Positions 15,738-23,142 of a stretch of 35,163 nt of DNA are shown here, in pieces (the first letter of the stretch is position 1; the number at the start of each line of letters is the position of its first letter). The notes below the pieces were generated by a model. That model had not been told where the DNA came from. It saw only the letters and a list, made by a program, of their open reading frames with translations, and did not search any database. Origin of the DNA: Candidatus Nomurabacteria bacterium RIFCSPHIGHO2_02_FULL_38_15 (GTDB lineage Bacteria; Patescibacteriota; Minisyncoccia; Phycocordibacterales; UBA9973); contig MFUC01000006.1 of the NCBI GenBank assembly GCA_001785575.1, positions 1 through 35,163 on the forward strand, read 5' to 3'. Position numbers and translations under genes: made by a program.

Positions 15738-16250
15738 ATGATCGATGCGCCGCATAAAATTTTGGCACAGTTAGTTATACACCCCGGGGCGTGTGTAATT
15801 GATTTTGGGGCGGGCTTTGGTACGTATTCATTACTACTTTCAGATATGGTTGGCCCCAAGGGTAGCGTTTTTGCCGTTGATGTACAAAGCCATTTAATTG
15901 ACCAAATAAAAAAGAGTGCGAATGATAAGGGTAAAAAAAATGTGTACCCCATGCATGCCGATGTTGAAAAATTAGGTGGCGTGCCATTAAATTCGGACGT
16001 AGCCGACTATATTTTTATTGTAAATGTTTTAAACGAAGTAGATGACAAAAGGATTGTTTTTGAAGAGGCTAAAAGGTTGTTAAAAAACTCGGGCCACCTA
16101 GTCGTTGTTGAGCATGCCAATACGCCCTTGCCAGGCATAAAAGAGTTTAAACTAAACGAATGTGAGGCGGTGGCCAAAAATATTGGCTTTAATAAAATTG
16201 AAAAAGTTGATGCGGGCGAATTTGCTTATGGTATAATATATCAAGCATAA
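15738..16250 (+). CDS. Class I SAM-dependent methyltransferase
   Basis: 170 residues forming a single Rossmann-type methyltransferase domain. Motif I is VIDFGAGFGTYS (about residues 20-31). The acidic residue at the end of strand 2 is in VFAVDVQSHLID. Motif II/III is a D-x-h-type strand (ADYIFIVNVLNEV), and SGHLVVVEHANT is the later strand motif. It resembles small UbiE/Methyltransf_11 or 31 type enzymes acting on small molecules, but the substrate cannot be told. The last bases of the gene contain the promoter of the solute-binding protein gene, so the two transcripts overlap. Confidence 0.82.
   Translation: MIDAPHKILAQLVIHPGACVIDFGAGFGTYSLLLSDMVGPKGSVFAVDVQSHLIDQIKKSANDKGKKNVYPMHADVEKLGGVPLNSDVADYIFIVNVLNEVDDKRIVFEEAKRLLKNSGHLVVVEHANTPLPGIKEFKLNECEAVAKNIGFNKIEKVDAGEFAYGIIYQA
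16207..16237 (+). promoter_or_regulatory. Promoter of the solute-binding protein and pilin operon
   Basis: TTGATG (16207-16212), a 19-base spacer and extended -10 TGG-TATAAT (16232-16237), inside the end of the methyltransferase gene. The leader would be about 10 bases. Confidence 0.55.
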
Positions 16251-16253
16251 TAT

Positions 16254-17576
16254 ATGAAAGACGGACAAAGTAAAAAAAGATTTGCCATAATACTAGCCTT
16301 TGTGGGGGCGGGAGTTTTTATTTTAGGTGTCTTGTTCTTTTCGGGCAAATTGGGTGGCAACAATAGTAATACGGCCACAGCCCCTGAGGGTACAATTGTA
16401 GTATGGGGTACATTGCCTGATGAGGCTTTTAATAATGCCGTGCAAGTTATAACCAACAAGCAAAGCAAAATCGCAGTTTTGTATACGCAAGTTAAACCAG
16501 ATGAATTAAAATCTAAATTAGTTGAGGCAATTGCCTCGGATGTCAGCCCCGACATGATTGTGTCCGACACTGCAACTTTTTATAGTATCAAGCAATACAC
16601 CCAAGCCTTGCCCTATACGACCTACCCCGAGGCTGGCTTTAGGCAAAGCTTTTCAAATGCAACACATGACATGGTTGCACCCGAGGGTATTTTAGCTATA
16701 CCAATTGGTATTGATCCAATGATGATGTTTTATAACCGCGAAATCTTGGCGGCCGCCGGTTATGCCAACCCGCCAACTACTTGGGCCAACGTATACAGTA
16801 TGGCACCTGATATTATAAAAATTGAAAAAGGCCAACTAATTCGCCAGGAATTGTTGCCTTTTGGGCAGTATAAAAATGTTGATAATGCATGGGCCATACT
16901 TTCAACACTGTTTGCCCAATCACGCGTGCCAATTGCTAAAACTGACCCTACAATGGGTAAGGCCGTGAATATGGCTACATCTGACGTTGGTGAACTGTCC
17001 AATGCCGGGCAAAAAGTTTTAGAATTTTACACCCAATTCTCTGACCCCAAGAGCGAATTTTACACTTGGAACCGGTCAATGTTGGATTCAAAAAAAGAAT
17101 TTTTAGAGGGTCGGTTGGCTTTTTTACCAAACTTTGCCTCATTGACCAAAGACATTCGTGACCGCAACCCAAATTTGAATTTTGCCGTGGCCAGCATGCC
17201 CCAGTTAAATACTGACCCTAAATATCAGGCCACATTTGGTAATGTATATGTGGCTAGTGTTTTAAAAAAGACCACGAACCCCAATGCCGCCTATGCAATT
17301 TGGTTTGAAATGGCCGGGGCCGACTTTCAAAAGGCTTTTGCCCAAAGCCTAATGATGGCTCCGGCCCTAAACACACTACTAATGTTGCCACCTGAAACAA
17401 CCTATTTGCCGGTTGTGTATAAAAGCGCCCTGATTGCTAAAACTTGGTATAATGATGACATGCTTAAAACTAACCAAGCCTTTAATCAAATGATTGAAGG
17501 GGTCATTTCAGGCAAGCAAACACCCCAAGAGGCAATTTATCAGGCCGAAAGGATTTTAAGCGGCGATAACTTCTAA
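16254..17576 (+). CDS. Extracellular solute-binding protein, membrane anchored
   Basis: 440 residues of the ABC-transporter family-1 (maltose-binding-like) fold. It has a cytoplasmic basic N-terminus, one helix (about residues 9-31, AIILAFVGAGVFILGVLFF), a short linker, then TIVVWGTLPDEAF, the usual first strand. AIPIGIDPMMMFYNREIL and LEGRLAFLPNFASL are further typical segments. There is no lipobox cysteine, so it is held by an uncleaved helix instead of a lipid. No permease or ATPase gene is near. It is the first gene of a run with five pilin-like genes, beginning 0 bases before the next start (its stop is followed directly by ATG). Ligand unknown; sugars or oligosaccharides are typical for the family. 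Confidence 0.85.
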   Translation: MKDGQSKKRFAIILAFVGAGVFILGVLFFSGKLGGNNSNTATAPEGTIVVWGTLPDEAFNNAVQVITNKQSKIAVLYTQVKPDELKSKLVEAIASDVSPDMIVSDTATFYSIKQYTQALPYTTYPEAGFRQSFSNATHDMVAPEGILAIPIGIDPMMMFYNREILAAAGYANPPTTWANVYSMAPDIIKIEKGQLIRQELLPFGQYKNVDNAWAILSTLFAQSRVPIAKTDPTMGKAVNMATSDVGELSNAGQKVLEFYTQFSDPKSEFYTWNRSMLDSKKEFLEGRLAFLPNFASLTKDIRDRNPNLNFAVASMPQLNTDPKYQATFGNVYVASVLKKTTNPNAAYAIWFEMAGADFQKAFAQSLMMAPALNTLLMLPPETTYLPVVYKSALIAKTWYNDDMLKTNQAFNQMIEGVISGKQTPQEAIYQAERILSGDNF

Positions 17577-17960
17577 ATGATCAAAAGAATTAAAAACAAA
17601 ATACTTTTTTTGCTAGCTTTAGGTAGTATATTTATTGGTGGGGGTGTCAGTGCCGCAGGACTTGTGCCATGCGAGGGAATTGACGATTGCAACTTTGACA
17701 CATTGATTTTGCTTTTAAACAATATTGCCAGTTTTATATTCTTTCGTTTACCTATTATATTATTGGTCGTGTTTTTTGCCTGGAACGGTATTAATTTAAT
17801 AATTTACCGCGACCGCCCAGCCTTTATGAAGCTTTTTAAAAAAAATATTTGGAATGTTTTGCTGGGTTACCTGCTGGTCGTGGGGGCATATTTGCTGGTT
17901 AAAACATTTATTACCATTATTGCTGGTCAAGACTTAACATTTAAGGTATTCTTTAATTAG
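17577..17960 (+). CDS. Pilin-like (VirB2/T4SS_pilin type) membrane protein 1
   Basis: 127 residues. Signal peptide (about 1-26, ending VSA-A), then a short outside segment with two cysteines (GLVPCEGIDDCNFDTL), a first membrane helix (about 49-72) and a second (about 91-113). The pattern C..GIDDCNFDTLI.LLNNI followed by two helices separated by a short basic loop is that of the type IV secretion pilin-like family common in CPR. It starts immediately after the stop of the solute-binding protein gene and ends one base before the next gene. Probably a membrane component of a conjugation-like or pilus apparatus. Confidence 0.72.
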   Translation: MIKRIKNKILFLLALGSIFIGGGVSAAGLVPCEGIDDCNFDTLILLLNNIASFIFFRLPIILLVVFFAWNGINLIIYRDRPAFMKLFKKNIWNVLLGYLLVVGAYLLVKTFITIIAGQDLTFKVFFN

Positions 17961-17961
17961 T

Positions 17962-18444
17962 ATGAAAATTATGAATTCTAAAATATTTACAAATAATTTC
18001 AAGAGAGTTTTTATAAGTTTATTTTTTGTCAGCATTTTGTTTACTGGCACGTTGGTTGTAAATAACCAAAGTGCTTTTGCCGATAAACACGAAAAAGTTG
18101 ATGTTAAAGCTGACAAGGATGATGCCGACGTAAAAGCTGATGATCCAGCGGGCGCAAAACCAGGCCTACAAATAACCCTAACCAACCCTCTAAAATCAGA
18201 AAATCTAGAGGATTTTGTGCAAGTTGTGCTGGCGGTGATTCTTAAATTTTTAATCCCAATCTTGGCGATTTTGTTTATTTATACCGGCTTTCAGCTGGTT
18301 ATGTCAGGTGGTGACAAAGCTGCCAGGAAGACGGCTAAAGACAACTTCTTTAACCTAGTTATTGGGGCAGTGTTGATTTTGGGTGCTTGGACATTTGGTA
18401 ATGTTATATTAAATACATTAAGAGAAACTGGAATTTTAAACTAA
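17962..18444 (+). CDS. Pilin-like membrane protein 2, with charged linker
   Basis: 160 residues. Signal peptide (about 1-40, ending SAFA-D), then a highly charged Lys/Asp linker of about 30 residues (KVDVKADKDDADVKADD), then a T4SS_pilin-type two-helix module: LTNPLKSENLEDFVQVVLAV, helix 1 with PILAILFIYTGFQLVMSGGD, basic loop (KAARKTAKDNF) and helix 2 (LVIGAVLILGAWTFGNVIL). This is the clearest family member of the five. The linker contains short DVKAD repeats and may be exposed outside the cell. Spacing to the neighbours is 1 and 5 bases. Confidence 0.78.
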   Translation: MKIMNSKIFTNNFKRVFISLFFVSILFTGTLVVNNQSAFADKHEKVDVKADKDDADVKADDPAGAKPGLQITLTNPLKSENLEDFVQVVLAVILKFLIPILAILFIYTGFQLVMSGGDKAARKTAKDNFFNLVIGAVLILGAWTFGNVILNTLRETGILN

Positions 18445-18449
18445 ATACT

Positions 18450-18842
18450 ATGATTAAAACAAAAAACATATTAAAAAAATCATTAAAAACTTTACCCCTA
18501 GCCTTTTTACCGCTCATAGCTTTTGCCCAAACTGGCAGTACTTTGTGCGGGCCAATTAAGTACTCTAAATCATTGCAATGGTATTTGTGCGAAGTGTACA
18601 AAATTATTGGCCAGTATTTAATACCTTTGTTAATGTTGGCGGCCACTGGGTTTTTTATTTACGGCATTGTAATGTTTATTAAAAATGCCAACAATGAAAC
18701 CAAGCGCACAGAGTACAAAAATTACATGACCTGGGGTATTGTGGCATTGTTTGTGATGGTTTCAGTTTGGGGTATTGTGGCGATTTTGGGCCAAATTGTG
18801 GGTACAGATACATCAGTTATTCCACAAATTCGGTATAAATAG
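18450..18842 (+). CDS. Pilin-like membrane protein 3
   Basis: 130 residues. Signal peptide (about 1-26, PLIAFAQ-TG), an outside segment with two cysteines (LCGPIKYSKSLQWYLCEVY), helix 1 (YLIPLLMLAATGFFIYGIVMFI), a loop with KNANNETKRTEYKNY and helix 2 (WGIVALFVMVSVWGIVAIL). The NANNE loop and the following WGIV motif are shared with pilin-like proteins 4 and 5, so these three are close paralogues. The stop is directly followed by the promoter of the next gene. Confidence 0.75.
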   Translation: MIKTKNILKKSLKTLPLAFLPLIAFAQTGSTLCGPIKYSKSLQWYLCEVYKIIGQYLIPLLMLAATGFFIYGIVMFIKNANNETKRTEYKNYMTWGIVALFVMVSVWGIVAILGQIVGTDTSVIPQIRYK

Positions 18843-18873
18843 TTGACTTTTTATTTATGATATATGCTATAAT
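18843..18873 (+). promoter_or_regulatory. Internal promoter in the pilin cluster
   Basis: TTGACT (18843-18848), a 19-base spacer and extended -10 TGC-TATAAT (18868-18873), starting in the stop codon region of gene 3. It leaves a leader of about 39 bases before gene 4, one of the few true leaders here, without a Shine-Dalgarno. Confidence 0.72.
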
Positions 18874-18918
18874 CTAACTATAAAGGTTTTTATTAGTAAA
18901 CATTTATTTAATTTAATT

Positions 18919-19305
18919 ATGAAAAAAGTATTATTGATTTTAGGTTCAGCCTTGGCACCAGTTTTAGCTTTTGCGCAAGCAACGCCTAATTTTGGGTATG
19001 TTACAAGTGGTGTTACTCAAATATACACCTTATTTACAACCTACCTTATACCAGGGTTAATGCTAATAGCTACGGGCTTCTTCATTTGGGGAGTTATTGG
19101 TTATATAAGGGCTAGCAGTGACGATGCCAAGAAGGAGGCTAAACACCGATTGGTTCAAAGCGTCATTGCCTTGGCCGTTATTGTATCAGTTTGGGGTATT
19201 ATTGCATTGTTGCAAAGTATTTTAGGTGTTAGGGCGTCATCAACAACAAATGTTGTTTGTCCTCCTGGGTATACTGCTGTTGGTGCACGTTGCCTACCTA
19301 TATAA
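18919..19305 (+). CDS. Pilin-like membrane protein 4, own promoter
   Basis: 128 residues. Signal peptide (1-20, VLAFAQA), helix 1 (YLIPGLMLIATGFFIWGVIGYI), basic loop (RASSDDAKKEAKHRL) and helix 2 (SVIALAVIVSVWGIIALL). The C-terminal tail has two cysteines, CPPGYTAVGARC, able to form a disulfide outside the membrane. It is the only member of the cluster with its own strong promoter and an untranslated leader. If one subunit is made in excess, as a major pilin would be, this one is the best candidate. That is inference. Confidence 0.75.
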   Translation: MKKVLLILGSALAPVLAFAQATPNFGYVTSGVTQIYTLFTTYLIPGLMLIATGFFIWGVIGYIRASSDDAKKEAKHRLVQSVIALAVIVSVWGIIALLQSILGVRASSTTNVVCPPGYTAVGARCLPI

Positions 19306-19327
19306 ATAATAATGTTTATAAACCATT

Positions 19328-19633
19328 ATGTTTAACATTGCCTATGCTGAAACAGACTCAGTTGTAAATGCAATTTTTGCCAAAGTTGTTGATCCAGTAA
19401 TAAACTTTTTGTTTATCCTAGCCTTCCTATACTTTATTTATGGCATTGTTGTGTTTATTCAAAATGCTAACAACGAGGAAGCCCGTGCAAAAGGCAAACA
19501 GCATATGGTATGGGGGATTGTGGGCCTACTAATAATGTTTAGCGCCTTTACCATAATGCAAATTATTGTAAATACGCTTGACCTGGAATCGCCACCCAAT
19601 GGCCCAAATTACCGCCAAATTGACCAAAATTAA
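19328..19633 (+). CDS. Pilin-like membrane protein 5
   Basis: 101 residues. A short N-terminus (MFNIAYAETDS) too weak for a normal signal peptide, then helix 1 (VVDPVINFLFILAFLYFIYGIVVFI), loop with QNANNEEARAKGKQHM and helix 2 (VWGIVGLLIMFSAFTIMQIIV). The NANNE-ARAKGK-HMVWG segment is characteristic of the CPR pilin-like proteins and is shared with member 3. Last gene of the run; a bidirectional terminator follows its stop. Confidence 0.75.
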   Translation: MFNIAYAETDSVVNAIFAKVVDPVINFLFILAFLYFIYGIVVFIQNANNEEARAKGKQHMVWGIVGLLIMFSAFTIMQIIVNTLDLESPPNGPNYRQIDQN

Positions 19634-19648
19634 ATTCGTGTAAAATAA

Positions 19649-19676
19649 AAAAGCCCCCACCTAAATGGGGGCTTTT
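19649..19676. terminator. Bidirectional terminator between pilin cluster and 19689 gene
   Basis: AAAAGCCCCCA (19649-19659) pairs with TGGGGGCTTTT (19666-19676). On the minus strand it is followed by TTTATTTTAC, on the plus strand by the T-run of the stem itself. Confidence 0.85.
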
Positions 19677-19688
19677 GGCAAGTGTTTG

Positions 19689-20393
19689 TTAAAAGACTCG
19701 CCATTCTCTTACTGTAGCTTCTCCTCTGACCTCTTCAAAAAGTACTCTACTCCCAACTCTGGCTCTTTCTGGGTCACCTTTTATTATTTGGTCTGTTTGA
19801 ATACCAAGCGAATCAGTGGTGAGCTTTTTCTCAAAACCATTGCCCCTAATCGAGACTTCTGAGTTTGGTTCAAGCATAACCCTAAATCTACCACCATCTA
19901 AAACGGTTGTTATAAAAACTCCGTTAATTTGGGTTTCAGTTGTGTCAGGCACTTGAGGTTTACTTTTGTCCATCAAACCTGATGCTGGTGGGTCTTTGGA
20001 CACAACGGGATTATTTTTGAACTCAAGGTATGTTACAAAAATTGGTATTATTACAAGAAGTATGTAATACCAACTTGAACTAACAAACCTCAAGAAATTT
20101 AAAATTACAGCTGTTGCTATTGCGACCAAGCTTATCCAAAATGCGAATGAGCCCATCCAAACATTCCATATGCCATCAAGGTGATACCTTACAATCATGT
20201 GAATCAAAATGATTGCAACAATTGGGCCAATTAGAAACAGCAAACTATTCCTGTTTCTGGCCATCCAATTTGGGTTGTTTGTGTTTCTGTTCTGTGGCGT
20301 TGTACCTGTACCTGAAAGGGACCACGCTGCTATAAATAGTGATATTATCACAATTACCAGCAGTACTATTATTACTATTGTTGTTGTTTCCAT
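19689..20393 (-). CDS. Four-helix membrane protein with C-terminal soluble beta domain
   Basis: 234 residues. Four predicted helices (about 5-25, 50-68, 78-100 and 106-122). A polar, Pro-rich linker is followed by a soluble domain of about 85 residues rich in beta-strands (INGVFITTVLDGGRFRVMLE to RVGSRVLFEEVRGEATVREW). I do not recognise the family with certainty. Membrane helices followed by a small beta-barrel-like domain, next to an SPFH protein gene, resemble the NfeD-SPFH pair. The sequence similarity I can see is weak, so this is a hypothesis. The gene has its own promoter. Confidence 0.6.
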   Translation of the reverse strand: METTTIVIIVLLVIVIISLFIAAWSLSGTGTTPQNRNTNNPNWMARNRNSLLFLIGPIVAIILIHMIVRYHLDGIWNVWMGSFAFWISLVAIATAVILNFLRFVSSSWYYILLVIIPIFVTYLEFKNNPVVSKDPPASGLMDKSKPQVPDTTETQINGVFITTVLDGGRFRVMLEPNSEVSIRGNGFEKKLTTDSLGIQTDQIIKGDPERARVGSRVLFEEVRGEATVREWRVF

Positions 20394-20420
20394 AAAATGT
20401 ACAATTAATTAACTTTGCTA

Positions 20421-20449
20421 ACTATAGCATATACAAACATAAAAGTCAA
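20421..20449 (-). promoter_or_regulatory. Promoter of the four-helix membrane protein gene
   Basis: On the minus strand TTGACT (20444-20449), a 17-base spacer and extended -10 TGC-TATAGT (20421-20426). The leader is about 20 bases. It has the same hexamers as the SPFH gene promoter. Confidence 0.7.
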
Positions 20450-20456
20450 ATAAAAA

Positions 20457-20478
20457 GCCCCTACCTTAAAGTAGGGGC
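20457..20478 (-). terminator. Terminator of the SPFH gene
   Basis: GCCCCTAC/GTAGGGGC stem with a 6-base loop. On the minus strand it is followed by TTTTTATTTG. Confidence 0.82.
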
Positions 20479-20494
20479 AAAATCGCTAATTAAT

Positions 20495-22036
20495 CTAAGG
20501 CTTTTTTGGTTTTTTAGCCTCAACTTTACTTTTTAGGTGTTCGTCAACATTCAATATCATTGACGCATCACCACCCAGTGAAAGCAACTCGCTTTCTTTC
20601 AACTGTTCGGATATATACATACTATGGCCGTTATTCTCAGCAACAGCCTTGTATTTTTCTCTTATAACTGCGGTCTCAGCTTTGCCGATGTTTTCTTTCG
20701 CGGTAGATTCTGCGACAGATTTTGAAGTTATTCTTCGATTTTCTCCATCTTGCTGAACATCCAACTTTTCTTGTCTCACAACCTCAGCCTTTTTTAGGTA
20801 TACTTCTTTTTGCTCCTCCAATTGGATTTCTTTCATTGCTGCATTCTCAGCACTTTCAAAAAGTACTATTTCTACATCAATGATTGCAACTCCCACAGTA
20901 TAAACAAGGTGAATATCGTTTGCCGAATCCTTAGGAACAAACTGATCATCTTCAAATCTATGCCCAGATAATTCAATCAGCTTATTGTAAATCGAATCAC
21001 TTTCCAAGTCCTTGTACTGAGCTTCGCTGTTTAGACTTGTAAAATCTTTTGAAGCAACATAGTCACGACAAATGGATTCTATTTCTGCCTTAGCTTTTAC
21101 CAACCAATTACCGGGACTGTCATTTTTGAACAATTGTTTTTTAGGGAATATGGAGTGAAATGTAATTACAAAACCATAGTTAACCCTTTCTAACCCCTTT
21201 GTTTCAAGGTCTCTTACTGTGACATACTGTTGTTGGCGTATTCGTAAGCCATAAACCAACTCTTCTCGAAGGATCGGGTCAATATTGTTTGGATCTTTTA
21301 TTTTAGTCCATTCCCAGTTGTAAGTGAAGATTCTTCTAATGGGTGGAATTCCAACCCAGTAAAGTCCTCCAAAATAGGTCGGCATTGAGTTCTTACCTTT
21401 AACAAGTATTCCGTCTATTTCATTTTCGTTACTTGCTTTGTTTACGTAATAACCCCTAGGCGTTAATGTTTTAATAAGTTGATTACTTTGGTCAACAACA
21501 AATTTTATATCATTTTCACCAACACCTGTGAACCAAAGAGTTCTAAACTGAGCATTCAAACCAAAAACTTTGGATAGTGCCAAGTAAAGAGGCCAATACA
21601 TAACAGACCACAAGGCAAGTATGGTTATACCAGCCAATATGTTATCAGTAATCGAAATTAGTAAACCTAACACAAAACCTAATACGAAGTAAAAGGTCTT
21701 TAAGATTATTTTTGTCACAGATACTTGTTCTATAGAAGATTTTTCCCTCCAATTTTTCAAAAACTTCTTGAACCATGACTCTTTTTTAGGTCTTGGATTT
21801 GATGGTTGAGGGTTAAGAATTGGCATAAGTTCCTCAAAATGAGCAAATTCCGCTTCTTCTTTTTCGATAGGTTTTCCTGAAAATAAGTCTATTAGACCCA
21901 ATATCAGGAATATAGTTACGATAAATATAACCGCAACTACTAGGGCAAGCGAGGGTTTGTTAAGTACAACCCATGCTATAACTAGCAATGGCAAAAATAT
22001 GCACATCACCACAGAATCATTCTTATTCTTTTTCAT
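20495..22036 (-). CDS. SPFH/Band 7-type membrane protein
   Basis: 513 residues. Two N-terminal helices (about 9-50), a polar segment, a second pair of helices (about 108-156), then an SPFH-like region (about 165-400) with RGYYVNKASNENEIDGILVK, a loop reading GGLYWVGIPPIRRIFTY, and DVEIVLFESAENAAMKEIQL. A charged coiled-coil tail follows (about 400-480, EEQKEVYLKKAEVVRQEKLD). SPFH proteins form large membrane-bound cages or scaffolds that organise membrane proteins and proteases. This four-helix form is typical of CPR genomes. It ends in a Lys/Pro tail. Own promoter and terminator. Confidence 0.8.
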   Translation of the reverse strand: MKKNKNDSVVMCIFLPLLVIAWVVLNKPSLALVVAVIFIVTIFLILGLIDLFSGKPIEKEEAEFAHFEELMPILNPQPSNPRPKKESWFKKFLKNWREKSSIEQVSVTKIILKTFYFVLGFVLGLLISITDNILAGITILALWSVMYWPLYLALSKVFGLNAQFRTLWFTGVGENDIKFVVDQSNQLIKTLTPRGYYVNKASNENEIDGILVKGKNSMPTYFGGLYWVGIPPIRRIFTYNWEWTKIKDPNNIDPILREELVYGLRIRQQQYVTVRDLETKGLERVNYGFVITFHSIFPKKQLFKNDSPGNWLVKAKAEIESICRDYVASKDFTSLNSEAQYKDLESDSIYNKLIELSGHRFEDDQFVPKDSANDIHLVYTVGVAIIDVEIVLFESAENAAMKEIQLEEQKEVYLKKAEVVRQEKLDVQQDGENRRITSKSVAESTAKENIGKAETAVIREKYKAVAENNGHSMYISEQLKESELLSLGGDASMILNVDEHLKSKVEAKKPKKP

Positions 22037-22064
22037 AATTTTTTAAGGTTCTATTTCAGCCCAT

Positions 22065-22094
22065 ACTATAGCACGAAAGGGTAGTAAAAGTCAA
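22065..22094 (-). promoter_or_regulatory. Promoter of the SPFH gene
   Basis: On the minus strand TTGACT (22089-22094), an 18-base spacer and extended -10 TGC-TATAGT (22065-22070). The leader is about 21 bases before the ATG at 22036. Confidence 0.75.
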
Positions 22095-22122
22095 GCCCAA
22101 AAAAGTTCTTAAGTTTATGCTG

Positions 22123-22195
22123 TCCACCCGGTTGGATTCGAACCAACGACCCTCCGCTTAAGAGGCGGGTGCTCTACCAACTGAGCTACGGGTGG
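22123..22195 (-). tRNA. tRNA-Lys (CTT)
   Basis: A full cloverleaf of 73 bases. Acceptor CCACCCG/CGGGTGG, D arm GCTC-AGTTGGTA-GAGC, anticodon loop CTCTTAA with anticodon CTT, T arm GTTGG-TTCGAAT-CCAAC, discriminator A. The first pair of the anticodon stem is mismatched (C-A). CCA is not encoded; the bases after the discriminator are CA. Confidence 0.95.
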
Positions 22196-22228
22196 ATATT
22201 TAAATAAAGGTTCTTAACCAGTCTTAGG

Positions 22229-22257
22229 ATTATAGATTAAAAACTCTAAAATTTCAA
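22229..22257 (-). promoter_or_regulatory. Promoter of tRNA-Lys
   Basis: On the minus strand TTGAAA (22252-22257), a 17-base spacer and TATAAT (22229-22234), 33 bases before the tRNA. Confidence 0.7.
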
Positions 22258-22290
22258 CACCTATTGAAAAAATTTTATTTTCGTGTAGAC

Positions 22291-22299
22291 TGTTATGAT
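22291..22299 (+). promoter_or_regulatory. Extended -10 of tRNA-Leu (TAG)
   Basis: TGT-TATGAT, 21 bases before the tRNA. No clear -35. Confidence 0.45.
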
Positions 22300-22320
22300 A
22301 ATAGTTAAATAATAAAATAT

Positions 22321-22402
22321 GCCCAGGTGGCGAAATTGGTAGACGCACTGCTCTTAGGAAGCAGCGAGGTGACTCATGAAGGTTCAAGTCCTTTCCTGGG
22401 CA
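22321..22402 (+). tRNA. tRNA-Leu (TAG)
   Basis: An 82-base class II tRNA. Acceptor GCCCAGG/CCTGGGC, anticodon stem CTGCT/AGCAG with loop CTTAGGA (anticodon TAG), long variable arm, T loop TTCAAGT, discriminator A. CCA is not encoded; the trailer begins CAA. Confidence 0.95.
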
Positions 22403-22415
22403 CAAAGGTTATACG

Positions 22416-23057
22416 CTAACCATGTGCTAGAATTTTGTTAGCAATAACTCTTTTTCTACTTAGAGCAATGCTATTTCTTGTGTATAGTATGGGTAGTATT
22501 TTTATTGCATCATACTTACCGAAAACAAGCGTGTACACAGAAGATTTCTTGGGTTTATGAATTGATCCACCACTTATCTTGTAAAGCTTACTTACTTGAG
22601 AAAGTATCCAAACAAGAAAGTTTTTACTAGCAGAAGATAACCTGAGTTTATATTGAGGTTGCTTACTTTGTGAATGTTTAAAAATCGAAATGCAACCATC
22701 ACCATCTATACAGCCTCTTAAAAAATCTTTGAAGTATTTTTCAGGTATCTTTAACACATCAATAGTTTTTGACTTATTTGTAGTTAAGCCAATACTTACT
22801 AAAAATTCAAAAAAGTTCACATCGCTAAATTGTAATACAAAATATTTTTTATCATGTTCTCCACCACGTGCTTTTTTAGAATATTTCATTTCTATTTTTA
22901 AACCTATTGCGCAGTTACTAATCATTTCTAGATCTTTAGACGTGATAACTACATGCCTTTGGTCGGGTGACAAATTACCATCAGTCGCAATAACGCCTAT
23001 TGTATAAGCAAAATTAGAATTCCACTTTGTTTGAACCTTTGATTTTCTGTGGGCCAT
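22416..23057 (-). CDS. Freestanding LAGLIDADG homing endonuclease
   Basis: 213 residues with two LAGLIDADG motifs: AYTIGVIATDGN (residues 17-28, acidic Asp26) and FLRGCIDGDG (112-121, acidic Asp120). It is therefore a monomeric two-motif enzyme that makes a staggered cut in a long DNA site. The gene lies between tRNA-Leu (TAG) and tRNA-Cys, on the opposite strand, with its stop 13 bases from the tRNA-Leu end. Neither tRNA is interrupted, so it is not in an intron here. It has its own promoter with the -10 6 bases before the ATG. Both motifs keep their acidic residues, so it may be active. Confidence 0.88.
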   Translation of the reverse strand: MAHRKSKVQTKWNSNFAYTIGVIATDGNLSPDQRHVVITSKDLEMISNCAIGLKIEMKYSKKARGGEHDKKYFVLQFSDVNFFEFLVSIGLTTNKSKTIDVLKIPEKYFKDFLRGCIDGDGCISIFKHSQSKQPQYKLRLSSASKNFLVWILSQVSKLYKISGGSIHKPKKSSVYTLVFGKYDAIKILPILYTRNSIALSRKRVIANKILAHG

Positions 23058-23063
23058 ATGTTT

Positions 23064-23092
23064 ATTATACTATGACATATAGCGTTTACCAA
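23064..23092 (-). promoter_or_regulatory. Promoter of the homing endonuclease, leaderless
   Basis: On the minus strand TTGGTA (23087-23092), a 17-base spacer, TATAAT (23064-23069), then 6 bases to the ATG. Confidence 0.62.
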
Positions 23093-23125
23093 ATATCTTT
23101 TGTGGATTTAAGCTAATAAAAATAG

Positions 23126-23131
23126 TATACT
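23126..23131 (+). promoter_or_regulatory. -10 box of tRNA-Cys
   Basis: TATACT, 11 bases before the tRNA 5' end. No good -35 is seen. Confidence 0.45.
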
Positions 23132-23142
23132 TGTTATTACAA

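Noticed and set aside
22214..22405. Minus-strand open frame of 63 codons over tRNA-Leu (TAG)
   Set aside because: It is the antisense of the tRNA gene; such frames (with RLPISPPGH-like peptides) arise from tRNA sequences and have no promoter.
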